Assembly (NCBI RefSeq): GCF_040869045.1
Contig: NC_090320.1
Span: 253,394,978-253,458,977 of the forward strand
Length of the DNA stretch: 64,000 nt
Direction of reading: 5' to 3'
Origin: Eurosta solidaginis
Taxonomy: Eukaryota; Arthropoda; Insecta; Diptera; Tephritidae
Shown in pieces: positions 45,626-56,054 of this stretch (positions are counted from its first letter, which is position 1; each line of letters begins with the position of its first letter). The translations under genes were made by a program, and so were the position numbers. The notes beneath the pieces were generated by a model. The model was not told where the DNA came from and searched no databases. It saw nothing but the letters and a program-made list of their open reading frames with translations.

Positions 45626-46046
45626 TGTTGTTGTTGTTGTTGTAGCGATAAGGTTGCTTCCCGAAGGCTTTGGGGAGTGTTATCGATGTGATGGTCCTTT
45701 GCCGGATACAAATCCGGTACGCTCCGGTACCATAGCACCATTAAGGTGCTAGCCCGACCATCTCAGGAACGATTTATGTGGCCACATTAAACCTTCAGGC
45801 CATTCCCTCTCTCCCTACCCCCAAGTTCCATGAGGAGCTTGGGGTCGCCAGAGCCTCGTCTGTTAGTGAAACAGGATTCGCCGCGGAAAGGTGAGGTTGA
45901 CAATTAGGTTTGTAGAAGCTATATATTGCGCTGGCAACCTGAAAGGTTTCGCTACACAGCCCCTTGAATCTGGTATTTTAGTCGCCTCTTACGACAGGCA
46001 TACCTACCGCGGGTATATTCAGATCCCCTAACCCGCTGGGGTTTAC
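45626..46046 (-). repeat. M repeat, full copy with (CAA)n tail
   Basis: On the minus strand it starts AAACCCCAGCGGGTTAGGGG and includes TATGCCTGTCGTAAGAGGCG, AGATTCAAGGGGCTGTGTAG, CTCATGGAACTTGGGGG, GATGGTCGGGCTAGCACC and AAGGACCATCACATCGATAA. It ends ATCGCTACAACAACAACAAC. About 420 bp, with no reading frame of note. Copies lie at 51532-51955 and, in part, 49869-50037. Its tail is the same as that of LINE K3. The class is unknown; it could be a SINE or a LINE 3' end. Confidence 0.75.
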
Positions 46047-47404
46047 ATGCTTCATAGTAGTGGAATGCATTTAGAGGTTTGATAGTTGAGGGCTTCGTAA
46101 TACCGTTTGTCGTAGAACCTGGAGAAATTCGGGGTGAATGGTAACGAATAAGTGAGCAGCCTGACCTGAAAGTCGGTAGGTACAATTTCTAAAAGAAAAT
46201 AAGGTACATCACAATAGCATAAGAGCTCAGATAGGACGAGGTGGATACGCCGAGATGAACATATCGTTTCCGTATGCGAAAAGCAGACTTAATAACCCCC
46301 CATTGCAGAAGTTTGCCTTTTGTAAATGCAATGATGCGTAAGTACTTAGTAAATTTATTTAATCACAAAGTATACTTAATACCAATTACTATTTTGTGGT
46401 ATAATTTAAGTTACTTACATACTGCCAATCAATTGCAGCTATTCATTAAATATCCAGCTAATTAAATACATGTCCATGTAATGATATATATAATCATATG
46501 TAATGGTATATATATACAATAATACTGTCGCATTGCTATATAATTCACTGAAAATTTCCAAGTTTACGTATTTGCTCAGTTAATCAGCGACTGTGTAGAA
46601 CTAAAATTAATTAATTTTACAAGCACATACGATTACATAGCCAATAAATAGCCAAAATAATAGCAGTAAACTTACACAAAGTTTAATTGACCAGATTTTG
46701 TAAATACACTAATTGAATTTATCTTGATAAGTTATATACGTAGAGTAGTAGGAAATATTTGGCAGCGGTAGTTTATACGTCAAATGTACTCACTTTGAAT
46801 CAAAATGAATTTTTGTGACAGTTTTTCGTGCATCCACATCATTAAAACGTTTTTTTATGCAAACAAAATTTAGCTCTTTCCCCTTTCAAACAAATTCTAC
46901 GAGTACATTTAAGATTGCCGTCCATATGTATTACATGTGTCAACTTCTGTCGTATAAGCAACACTCAACATGTCACTCATACGCCATGTACAACGTGCTT
47001 GACGTGTGCATATTTATCTGAGCATTGTGAATGAATTGAATGAATTTGACTACGTAAAATTGTATTATGCCGCTAAAACGAGGATTTTGGAAAAACAAAT
47101 TTAACAGTTATCTAACAATATACAAATAACAAGGCAATCACTAAACTTCCATTGCTCTTTTTGATTTATTTTTTGTTTGTTTAATAGATAGAGGAAAAAT
47201 ATCTTTTTCTCAATACAGCATTTTTCATTACTCACGGTATTGGGGAATCCTGATTGTAAGAGTAAGTGTCAGCGTAGTCTTTGTAAGTTTTATGCTACAT
47301 GCGAGATATACATATGTACATAGAATGGAAATTCAGGCGTAGTGTATGGTATTGGTATATAACAATACACTTACATATATTGAATAGACCTTTATAGAAT
47401 GTGG
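46047..47404. other. Unassigned AT-rich stretch
   Basis: TATATAATCATATG-type runs near 46480-46520. No gene recognised. Confidence 0.35.
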
Positions 47405-47580
47405 TATTCTGAATGGAGTTGCTGTTGTTGTTGTAGCAATACTTCGCCCCACCTAACAGCAGCGACCGATCACAAATTGTCATCAATATCCTCTAACGGG
47501 AGTCCAAGGAAACTTGCCGTTTCAACAGGGGTGGACCATAAGGAAAGGGGTGTTAGAGGCGTTGGTTGGAGTAATAAGTA
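47405..47580 (-). pseudogene. LINE K3, very short 3' end with stop codon and tail
   Basis: On the minus strand the frame reads LWSTPVETASFLGLPLEDID, then DNL and a TGA stop near 47476. This matches the C-terminus of LINE K in K1 and K2. The following ~65-base 3' UTR ends GTATTGCTACAACAACAACA at 47412. This is the cleanest view of the K 3' end in the window. Confidence 0.85.
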
Positions 47581-47882
47581 CTGGTGTTATAGTAGTTATA
47601 TATAGTCATAAGAGCTATAGTACTGGACACTACACTGCAGCGAAGTGAGGGAACAATATTAGTGACGATATCATATGAGCAAAACCACACAGCACGTCAC
47701 CTACACATAAATTAAAGTCTTGAGCATATACGCATTTTTTATGCATGCCAGTACGCGAGGAGGTGTATGCACTGCTTTTTTTGTTGGAAATAAAGAGCCA
47801 TAGGGTAAATCACGTGGTAAAATATTCAGGTTAAAGTTTGCCTGCTTCATAAGATTTTGGTTGTAGTAACATCTTTAAAGTA

Positions 47883-48112
47883 AAACAAAAAAAAAAAAAA
47901 ATTTTATAAAATAATAATATAAATAAAAAAAAAAAATAAATAAATAAAATAAAGTAAAATAATATTAAATAAAATAATAATAGATAAGGTAAAATAAAAT
48001 AAAATATAATAAAATATAATAAAATAAAATAATATAAAATAAAATAAAATAAAATAAAATAAAATAAATGAAAAAAAAAAATATAAAAAAAATAAATAAA
48101 ATAAAATTATTT
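47883..48112 (+). repeat. AAAAT microsatellite
   Basis: Long impure run of AAAAT/AAAT units, with poly-A stretches at 47886-47900 and 47926-47936. It lies upstream of a cluster of tRNA-like repeats; a matching run is at 49012-49195. The 300 bases before it (47581-47882) show no feature. Confidence 0.9.
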
Positions 48113-48195
48113 GTATGATTTAAACGGGGTTGCCTTTATTGCTTTAAATGTATGAAAACATTTATCTGAAGCAATTTTTAATTTATAATTTATTT

Positions 48196-48420
48196 AATAA
48201 CTTGGGAAAAACTTAAACAACCTAACATCAGGACGGTTAATGCGACAGCTGTTTCCATTATACCTTGTAAATCTCTTCAAAGCCTTTTCTCCTGGGAGTG
48301 GGATTCGGACCCGCACTCCTACGATGGTTGACGTGTTACAAACCTATTAAGCTATGCCATGCCTGTCGCCTTGTCCGTCCTGATGTCACGTTGTTTAAAT
48401 TTTTCCCAAGTTATTTAACA
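48196..48420. mobile_element. TIR element enclosing a tRNA-like sequence
   Basis: The left end reads AATAACTTGGGAAAAA, then CTTAAACAACCTAACATCAG and GACGG. The right end, reversed, reads AATAACTTGGGAAAAA, then TTTAAACAACGTGACATCAG and GACGG: about 41 bases with four mismatches. Between them, on the minus strand at about 48285-48362, lies a tRNA-like stretch with an A-box-like TAGCTTAATAGG and a B-box-like GGTCCGAATCC, ending CCACTCCC. It lacks a clean cloverleaf acceptor stem, so I do not call a tRNA gene. The combination may be a SINE with inverted flanks or a transduced tRNA. Confidence 0.7.
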
Positions 48421-48424
48421 AAAT

Positions 48425-48602
48425 AACTTTTTGTTGTTTTATCGGCCTAATGACTTGTAAGATCGCGGGTTCGAATCGAGTTCAAGGCTGAACAATAACT
48501 TTTGTATCATAATTATTGTAATGATAAGTTTTTCCTTAACTGAAAATATGTTTAAATTGGAGTAGAAGAAAGAAAAGATTTAGACAACTGCCAAAGCCTC
48601 TT
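48425..48602 (+). repeat. SINE-like repeat S2, copy 1
   Basis: Starts TTTTTGTTGTTTTATCGGCC, carries a B-box-like GGTTCGAATCG near 48470, and continues with TCAAGGCTGAACAATAAC, AATTGGAGTAGAAGAAAG and GACAACTGCCAAAGCC. It aligns along its length with 48830-48995. No A box was convincing. Likely tRNA-derived, by inference. Confidence 0.6.
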
Positions 48603-48829
48603 GTATAGGTCGATTTCCATGTTTAGGTGCCGGTGATATAACCATTCAGCTACCACAGCGGTTGTGCGTTTGTCTTCATTATTTCTATCCTATTTCTTAC
48701 CAATTGACTTTGACAGCGCTGCAACATTTGTTTCCGAAACGATGTAAGCCATGGTTTTAATTTATAGCAATGATGTCATAGCGTCATATTTATTGACACT
48801 TCTTCCCCGTGCTCTGGGATATGAAAACA
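48603..48829. other. Spacer between S2 copies
   Basis: A minus-strand stretch near 48620-48662 reads GTGGTAGCTGAATGGTTA, which resembles a tRNA D-arm/A box, but no matching B box was found. Otherwise nothing recognisable. Confidence 0.35.
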
Positions 48830-49000
48830 ATTTTTGTTGTTTTATTGGCTTACTAATTTGTAAGATCACGGAGTCGAATCGAGCTCAAGGCTTAGCAATC
48901 ACTTTTGCATCATTATTATTGTTATGATGAATTGAAAAAATTTTTAATTGGAATAGAAGAAAAAAAATTAAGACAACTTGCCTAAGCTCGGTGTATTAAT
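48830..49000 (+). repeat. SINE-like repeat S2, copy 2
   Basis: Direct repeat of copy 1: TTTTTGTTGTTTTATTGGCT, then AGTCGAATCGAGCTCAAGGC, AATTGGAATAGAAGAAAA and GACAACTTGCCTAAGC. It runs into the second AAAAT microsatellite, which may be its expanded tail. Confidence 0.6.
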
Positions 49001-49011
49001 CCATTTCGGGA

Positions 49012-49195
49012 AATAAAATTAAACTAAATAAAATAAAATAAAATAAAAAAATTAAATAAAATAAAATAAAATAAAATAAAATAAAATAAAATAAAATAAA
49101 AGAAAATATAATAAAATAAAATAAAAAAAAAATAAAATAAAAAAAAAATAAAATTAAAAAAGTAGTATAAAATAAAATAAAGTGAAATAAAATTA
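49012..49195 (+). repeat. AAAAT microsatellite
   Basis: Run of AAAAT units with poly-A interruptions. The minus-strand 65-aa frame made of Phe, Ile, Leu and Tyr is a by-product of this and not a gene. Confidence 0.9.
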
Positions 49196-49256
49196 AATTG
49201 AGTTAATTTGAAATAAATCAAATTTAATCAAATTAAATTAAGTTAAATGGAATAAA

Positions 49257-49312
49257 AGAGAAGCTCGGCCTTTAATCTCTTCGGAGGTTATCGTGCCTTG
49301 TACTTATTAATT
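49257..49312 (+). mobile_element. SINE S1, 3' end fragment
   Basis: Contains GAGAAGCTCGGCC and TCTTCGGAGGTTATCGTGCC, matching the last ~55 bases of the S1 SINE body. The tRNA-like head is missing, a typical 5' truncation. Confidence 0.75.
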
Positions 49313-49369
49313 TTTTATTTTCGAATAAAACGAAATTTAATTATTTTGGAGAGGTTGAACTTGCCACTC

Positions 49370-49868
49370 CATTAGGATCTCACATAGACTGAATGAGTCC
49401 ATAATGTTACCAGAAGTTTATTTAACGACCAAACTAAAAAACTCTATCAAAAACCAGGACCTATGTCAAAAAATAACTCCGTCCTCTGGAAAATACCAGA
49501 AGCTTCCTAAAATCTATGTCACTTGCTAATTTTATCTCTGACAGCTGTATTGCTCCTAATAGCTGATGTCGTAGCCTGGAAACCGCAGGGCATGAGCAAC
49601 AAACATGCTCGATTATTACCTCCTCCAACCCGCACTTTCTACATCTGCTATCACTGACCAAGCCTAGCTTAAAGGCATGTGATACCAGAAGGCAGTGTCC
49701 AGTAAGAATAACTGTCATAGGTCTACAGTCCTCTCACTTTAATGATAGAAGTAACTTTGTTAGCCTAAGGTTGTAAGTCCTACACATACGCCTTTCCCGC
49801 TTGGTCGATCAATTGCAGCTCTCGTCTTCTCTTAACCTTGCCCAATCTGACTTGGATCAGGGCCTAGG
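49370..49868 (-). mobile_element. LINE B3, 3' end
   Basis: Read on the minus strand, VRLGKVKRRRELQLIDQAGK (about 49850) is followed by VILTGHCLLVSHAFKLGLVS, the finger CRKCGLEEVIIEHVCCSCPA (ending about 49580) and a 3' UTR that includes AAACTTCTGGTAACATTATG and CAGTCTATGTGAG. The Cys/His finger is complete here, unlike B2, where a stop cuts it. It is 5'-truncated and lies directly against an M fragment. Confidence 0.88.
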
Positions 49869-50037
49869 CGTAGGTTTACAATTGGGTTTGAAAAGTTATA
49901 AATTACTCTGACAATACTTTGAAAGGGTAGCGTTACACAATCCCTTGAACCATATAGGTATTTTAGTCGGTCCTTACGACAGGCATACCTGCAGTGGGTA
50001 TATTCTAAGCCCCCTTACCTGCTGCGGTATAACCTTT
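49869..50037 (-). repeat. M repeat, 5' part only
   Basis: Matches M1 from its start (TAAGGGGGCTTAGAATATAC on the minus strand) to the ACAATTGGGTTTG region, then stops at the LINE B3 junction. Confidence 0.65.
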
Positions 50038-51402
50038 CGGCATCAATTGTTAGCGATAAAAGAGCTCTTCTCAAAAAGCCCGGACCTAAGTTATTTTTTT
50101 CCGAAAAAGTTGCCACTGCTACATATCATGTATATGTATGAAGCTAAATAACCAATCATGAGATACAACTATTCTAGAAGCATATTTCTGAAACGTCTAG
50201 ACTTTAGGAGAAAGATTAAAGCGAGGTAGCTGAGAGTATTAAAGCAGTGCAATCTGAGGAAACAATAATCATATTGATTTAAACACGCAATTTATACTCT
50301 TAATATAGTTGTTCGGTTTTTCATGAGAATGCTCTTGATTTTTTTCAAATAAATTTTTCATTGAAATACTTGCAAAAAATTATTTAAAGAGGCTAATATA
50401 TAATAGAAAAATTGTATTAATACACTTCATTGGGAGTGGGAAAAATAAGTAGGTCACGTCCTGAGAATTTGCAAGATAAATTAGAAAGCAGCGTCACGCA
50501 AAAGCTAGGGCTAAATCTTCACAGAGAAAATTGCCTTTATCTTGCCTTTTAATGATTGCTTTTCGTAGAATTTGTGTTATTTTATTATGCGTAGTATTTT
50601 TTTTTTTTTTGTTTTTGCAAAATTAAAATATAAAGTCAATTTATTGGTGGTTTAAGCCAGATTCCATTATTAATTTTATTTATCCGGCAATCATATGTGC
50701 GCTTGTAATTGCTAGCTTAACTTAATCACCTACAACCCTACCTTTATTGGCAGCCGGTAAGGCATTCTTATGTCATTCGTTTTAAAGCTAAGGCAGTTGA
50801 CAGCACGCATTTGAAGGGTATATAATACCAAGCAAGAAGTACTTTTGTCAAACAAATGTATATCTAAATATGTGCATATGTGAAATATTACATATATCTG
50901 TACAGATGTATATGTATTCCTCAGCTTACACTCTTTCATATACATACATATATTATGGTATATCTTTTGGTGTAAAGCATATTCAACGTGATTTGAATTA
51001 AAATGTATATTCAAATAAGGATAATTTCTGATGTTGTTGTTGACAAGCGAATGATGAAAAAATAGAAAGAACGATCAGCGCACTCAACATAAATTGACAT
51101 TCAAACTTCCTTGGTAGGATATTAATAAACGTAAAGGTAAATATGCAAACCACAGCATACTGAATAATGAAAGTTGTGAACCCGTGATCCAATTAACTCA
51201 ACCTTTTGCGAGCATCTTAATTTGGGTATAGGTTCATGTATGTAAGTACATGGATTACAACTGTATACCCAATAAAAGATATTACAAGTGATTAAAAATG
51301 TAAGGAAGAAGGTGAGTATGCTGTTTAATCGACTGAAAGATGAAGCTTATTTAAGGCCTTTAAAATAATTACTATACTTCATGTCTTATTATGACGTTAA
51401 GT
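50038..51402. other. Unassigned stretch with one LTR-like patch
   Basis: 50165-50310 shares GAAACGTCTAGACTTTAGGA, AGCGAGG and TTGATTTAAACACGC with L1 and L2 at 23 kb. T-run at 50597-50612. No gene recognised. Confidence 0.38.
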
Positions 51403-51530
51403 TGAGCTAACCGGTCACTGAAGACCTTACATAGACTGAACATGTCCATAGTGTTACAGAAGTTTGTGTGACGACTTAACTGAACAATCCAATAAGCAAC
51501 CCGAACTTATGTTATAATATAACTCCATGT
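51403..51530 (-). mobile_element. LINE B5, 3' UTR fragment
   Basis: Minus strand matches the last ~130 bases of LINE B: GGAGTTATATTATAACATAA, the AGTTAAGTCGTC block, CACTATGGACATGTTCAG and GTCTATGTAAGGTCTTCAGT. There is no coding part. It abuts an M repeat, as LINE B3 does. Confidence 0.65.
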
Positions 51531-51531
51531 G

Positions 51532-51955
51532 TTGTTGTTTTTGCTGGTGTAGCGATAAAGACACTCCATGAAATTTTGTGGAGTGTTATCGATATTGATC
51601 GCCCTATGCTGCATATAGATTCGGTACGTGCCTGTAACAATCGCCATTAAATTACAAGCCCGGCCATCTTTGTAACGATTTAATATGACCGAATTTAACC
51701 TTCTAGATCATTCCGCCCCCTCGCCGTAGTTCCATGAGGAACTTGAGGTCGGCAGTGCCTCGGATGCTAAAGAAAAAAAATTTTCCATGCATGGGTGAGC
51801 TTGAAAATTGGGGTGGAGTAGCTATAAATTGCGTTTGAAACCACTTGAAGGTTGCGCTGCATGACCCCTTGAATCACTTGGGTATTTTTCCACGTCCTAA
51901 GATAGGCATCCCTGTCATTGGTATATTCTCAAACCCCTAACTCGCTTGGACAAAG
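51532..51955 (-). repeat. M repeat, diverged full copy
   Basis: Aligns to M1 from CCAAGCGAGTTAGGGG at 51955 down to the tail CTACACCAGCAAAAACAACA at 51535. Blocks for AGGGATGCCTATCTTAGG, TTCATGGAGTG and GGAACTACGGCGAGG are recognisable. It is more diverged than M1. Confidence 0.7.
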
Positions 51956-52172
51956 AACTCCAGGTCTTGACCATTACTAGAATATTTCTTGCCTAGCTTC
52001 ATTGCTCCCATAATGTGCAGCTTTTTCAGCCTAGTATATTGGTTTGTCACTCGGACAAGGAAGACTATCTTATCCCAAACACATTTTAAGGATAAATTTG
52101 CATAGCCTCTCATCTGTATGCCCAAATTCTATTCCAGATAAACCTAGTGCCTACAACATTAGAAAAGAAAAC

Positions 52173-53192
52173 TAAGGCTGGGTGCGAGTTCGCCTAAATT
52201 TTAGGTACCTAAGCTAATATTCCACTCGAACTTTTCAGCAATGCAATAATTTAGGTAAAAAGCTGTCAAAACTGTGCGAGTTAAATTGATAACCTAAATT
52301 ATTTTTTATACTAGGAAAATGGTAAGAAAATTTTTAATTTCTCCCGTTTGCAATATTTATGCATGCACAAAGTAGGGAGCACTACGATCCTTGACAGGTA
52401 AATAACCTCTAGATAGAAAACAAGAAATTTCAGCGGTTCCGAGGAAGTTGGCCATATTTTTAGCAGCTGGTGGAGAGGAACGTCCACCACGATATTGCTT
52501 ACACTCGGCATGTGAACTATGTATATCTCACTAACACTCTAGGTCCACAGGGCTGCTCATAATGAGAAGATTGTGATGCGCTCTAGATCCTCATTTGCAG
52601 TCTTCTAAATGCAGCATCCACCAGAAACCATTTGGAAACTCCGTCAACCGCAGTACACTACATTGGAAGCCCAGTCGCCACACCAACTAAAGCACAAGCC
52701 GTCGTCCACTAAACAATACGGTGCATGCCATGGTACATGCATTAGCGCATATCGACAAAAATAAATAAAAATAAAAATCAATTTCTCTTTTTTTGTTCAA
52801 GTTTGACATTTCAATTTAGGTGCAAAGATATGCTCAAAAAAATTCTAAATTGTTTCTTTTGCACTGCCTTGCCGACCAGTGTGTATAAAACAAGTGTGAT
52901 ATCTTATCCGTCAACTACCTGACAGGATGCTCAATATGGCTAGTTTTTAGCATTTTGGCAGAGTTTTGACAGGGTGTTCAATATGGCGGCGCATAGGGCC
53001 CGCTATCTTCAGCGGGTGATAGAAAGAGATACAGAATGAGACAGCGATAGTCAACTAAAAATCAAGTGATCCATTCTATTTGTAATTTTGACGGCTATGT
53101 AGAAGTTATCACACTGTTATTATCCAGCTTCCAGGGATTTAGGTTTTTTGTGTATTTAGGTAGCAATTTAGGCAAACTCGCACACAGCCTAA
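52173..53192. mobile_element. Harbinger-like TIR element with TAA duplication
   Basis: The left end (52176) reads GGCTGGGTGCGAGTTCGCC then TAAATT. The right end, reversed from 53189, reads GGCTGTGTGCGAGTTTGCC then TAAATT. The inverted repeats are at least 25 bases with two mismatches. TAA flanks both ends (52173-52175 and 53190-53192). A 3-bp TAA/TTA duplication and GG-starting ends are hallmarks of PIF/Harbinger elements. The 1014-bp interior has weak minus-strand frames (52311-52511) without recognisable DDE or Myb motifs, so it is non-autonomous or decayed. Confidence 0.75.
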
Positions 53193-53502
53193 AATTCTCT
53201 TTATAAACCTTTGTTATAAAATATGATTTATTTTTTGTGGGTATCTTATATAAGTAAGAAAATTTCCCCTTCAAAAGGACTCAACGCCCGCTTTTGGGTT
53301 CAATAACAGTTGCACTCACCTTTACATTAACACATATTTACCAAATTCTGTGTTTGACAATTTAATTCTAGCTTGAATATGCTTAGAAATTCTCCTTCTG
53401 GTCCCAGTCAGTATGTATTTTCATTCATTCCCGAATACATATACATATATATATCTACATCTATCTACTTGCATATATATTTGAGGGACAACTAGTAGGA
53501 TG
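53193..53502. other. Unassigned AT-rich stretch
   Basis: Nothing recognised. Confidence 0.35.
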
Positions 53503-53645
53503 TCGACCGCAGTGTTGTGTTGGTAGTGTGCTCTGCCTGCCACACAGAAGATCCTGGATTCGCACCTTAGAAAAAGCAACATCCAAACTTTAGAAACAAG
53601 TTTTTTCAATTAGAAGATAATTTGTCAAACCGCTTGCAGCCGCAC
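53503..53645 (+). mobile_element. SINE S1, diverged 5' part
   Basis: TCGACCGCAGTGTTGTGTTG, GGTAGTGTGCTCTGCC and AAAAAGCAACATCCAAAC follow the order of the S1 head, with a decayed B box (GGATTCGCACC). The later body (GAAGAGAAGCTCGG) is missing. An old truncated copy. Confidence 0.65.
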
Positions 53646-53699
53646 CTCGTGCTGGACAGAGGCTGCCAATGAAAGATTCCCCAGCTAGCCCTTAAACCG

Positions 53700-53945
53700 A
53701 TTATATCAGAGTGGTCTAGCCAGGTTGTCGCCTTCTCACATTAGCTCACCACTAAACGTAGGTTAGGGGCTACCCAGAGGATACTTGTCCGCAAGCGATG
53801 GGAAGTAGTGAGCTGCTTGAACCGCATGCAAAATAAGCGCTCTGGCCATTCCCAGGTGAATGGCGGTAAGAAGCTTTCCCCATTTTCGTGGACTTCTACA
53901 CACGGTCCCTCCTTTTTTTAGTGGGCAGTTCAACCTAACACACAA
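53700..53945 (+). repeat. LINE-like 3' UTR fragment
   Basis: GGGCTACCCAGAGGATACTT, CGATGGGAAGTAGTGAGC, GAATGGCGGTAAGAAGC and CTACACACGGTCCCTCC form a fairly GC-rich block. It ends with GGGCAGTTCAACCTAACA, which resembles the end of LINE B (AGTTCAACCTACC). No frame is open across it. The class is inferred. Confidence 0.4.
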
Positions 53946-54725
53946 TGGCTATTGTTGGCAGTATTGCCTTCAATTCTGACTCTCTTTCTTTATGCTTATA
54001 CATCTAATATTGACAACGTTACTTCCCCACATATTAACAAAATACCAATAAAAATTATTTTTTGTGGACTGTCTGATTTTATACACACAAAGTATTGGGC
54101 ATTGTATAAGATCTATTTGTCAAAATATATATACAATTTCAAATTTGCTGCCATTTTTTTATTTTTACCAGTAAATATTAATTGCTTTTTTTATAACAAT
54201 AAAAAATATCTTCATATATTCATCTGCAAAAATCTTCAAATCGGTTTCGCAAAAAATTGGTATGACAAGCGTTTTTGGCAACATGTTACACATGTTTTTT
54301 TTTGTTAAATAAATTAAAAAAAAGTATAAAAGTATTACGAAATGCGAACATCCTGGCAAGAGCTGAAATGAGCAAACTCTTTTATATCGTTATGTAACCA
54401 TTTATGTATGTATTTGTGTGCGCGGTGAACTCGATATATTTTTAATTACATATGTTCCCTGAATTGTATAACGATTGACAGATTTTTTTCTCACTACGGG
54501 TACAAGCCGCATTTGGCGAATTCAATTTATTTAAGCTATTAAGCCTCCGTAACACATTTAAATTTTTTATATTTTTATTCAAGAAGTTTTTCAGTTATTA
54601 AAAAATTTTGTGTATGTATGAAGAAACACTAAATATGTATGAAATATTTTTACTTTCGTAAAGACGATTATAATTGTCAAGATCTACTTCTATGGGAAGA
54701 TTAGGAGGGTAGGAGTTAAATGAAA

Positions 54726-54732
<7 letters not shown>
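53946..54732. other. Unassigned AT-rich stretch
   Basis: A 118-aa plus-strand frame at 53952-54308 has no motif and is AT-driven. Nothing else seen. Confidence 0.35.
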
Positions 54733-54760
<28 letters not shown>

Positions 54761-55480
54761 GGCATCCATGGGGACCTCACATAGATTGAGTGTATCCCTT
54801 GTGTCATCAGAAGTTTGTATAACAACCAAACTCAAAAACCGTGTCAAAAAACCAGGAACTAAGTTATATAAAAAGTGGCCGCCGTGGTGTGGAGTTAGCG
54901 TGCTCCGCCTACCACACTGAATAATCGCGTGTCCAACTCCCGATCAAAGCAACATCGAAAATTTAAAAACAAGTTTTTTGGCATGGCAAACATTGCGAGT
55001 GTATTTCTGCCATGAAAAGCTTCTCAGCGAAAATTCATCTACCTTGCAGATGCCGGTCGAAAACACGAAGGTCCCTTCCCTCGAATTTGTAGGAAAAATT
55101 AAAAAGGAGCACGACGCAAATTGGAAGAGAAGCTCGGACGAGAATCTCTCCGGAGGTTATCGCGCCTCAAATTTTTGTTTTATTTTATAAAATAACGAGA
55201 AGCTTTCTAGGACCTAGGCTTGATAGCTAACTCACTCCTTTTAGTTGGATTATTAGCCTGGAAAGCATTGGAGCGAGCGCAAGGTTGCTCAATCATTTCC
55301 CCCGCACTTCTCAGATCTATGTTAACTAACAAGGCCCAAATTAAAATCAAGAGACGCCAAAACGCTTTGTCCAGTAAAAATACCGGTCATGAGCCTGCAG
55401 TATTTTCTGTTTAATGATAAGAGTAACTTTGTCAGTCTAAGATTGTAAAAGCCACACATAATCTTTGACACTTTTGAGCC
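54733..55480 (-). mobile_element. LINE B4, 3' end split by a SINE
   Basis: 54761-54884 carries the B 3' UTR on the minus strand (AACTTAGTTCCTGG, CAAACTTCTGATGAC, TCAATCTATGTGAGG), after a run of about 27 A at 54733-54760. 55195-55480 continues upstream with the decayed finger region (GAAGTGCGGGGGAAATGATT, GCAACCTTGCGC) and the ACTGGACAAAGCG block. The SINE lies between. The copy is strongly diverged from B2. Confidence 0.75.
54885..55180 (+). mobile_element. SINE S1, diverged copy inside LINE B4
   Basis: Starts GGCCGCCGTGGTGTGGAGTT, with a damaged B box (GTGTCCAACTCCC), a deletion of about 60 bases after the head, then GCCATGAAAAGCTTCTCAGC, GGAGCACGACGCAAATTGG and GGAGGTTATCGCGCC. AT-rich flanks (TTATATAAAA and TTTTATAAAATAAC) may be a decayed target duplication. 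Older than the 22, 27 and 58 kb copies. Confidence 0.8.
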
Positions 55481-55539
55481 CCGCGCTTGGGCCTATGACT
55501 TTCTTCCGGGTGAGTGAGAGACTATGATTTTCTTCCTGC

Positions 55540-56045
55540 GCTTCCATGGTTGGGTTCTGATTAAAATATATTCTTAGCTGGAGCAACGTGTTTTATCCGC
55601 ACAACGTGGCATGGCCAGCTTAGCCCCTGCGTTTTAATTCGTTACTCACCGTCGGCAACGCATAGCGGTCCGTAAATCTCTCGAAGAACTTTTCTCTCGA
55701 ACACTTGCAGAGTAATGTTGTCCATGTGGTCCATTCTTTTGCGTCGGGTAGGATAAGCGACTTGTAGATTTTCGTTTGCGACAAAAGAGTTTACTTTTCC
55801 ATTGCCTTCCTCGTCCAAAAAACAGATATTGGCAACAGTAATGCTTCGTTGGATTTCTGAGCTGATGTTGTTGTTTGTGTTAACGTTGGTTCCCAAATAA
55901 CCGAAGACTTTTACCATTTCAAAATTATGGCTGCCAACCACAACATGGTTGTCCAAACCCGTCTTATCCGCTGCTTTTCCTAGTATCGATAACTCATAAC
56001 TTAAGGCGCGTTTGTCCAAGCTGAAATAAATATGATCAGAATACG
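55540..56045 (-). mobile_element. LINE A7, diverged partial copy
   Basis: The minus-strand frame 56019-55642 reads LDNHVVVGSHNFEMVKVFGY, LGTNVNTNNNISSEIQRSIT, then DNITLQVFERKVLREIYGPL and CVADGE, matching the LINE A region after YADD. About 55575-55640 carries the decayed GHVMRM-type block. Deletions remove the segment with KSLIVPVLLYGAEAW. It is adjacent to LINE B6. Confidence 0.82.
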
Positions 56046-56054
56046 TCCAATCTT

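Noticed and set aside
48285..48362. Functional tRNA gene on the minus strand
   Set aside because: B-box-like sequence is present but I could not pair an acceptor stem or a standard anticodon arm; called tRNA-like only.
49024..49221. 65-aa minus-strand frame as a membrane peptide
   Set aside because: It is entirely translated AAAAT microsatellite.
53952..54308. 118-aa plus-strand frame as a gene
   Set aside because: Composition is driven by AT-rich DNA; no motif, no conservation evidence.
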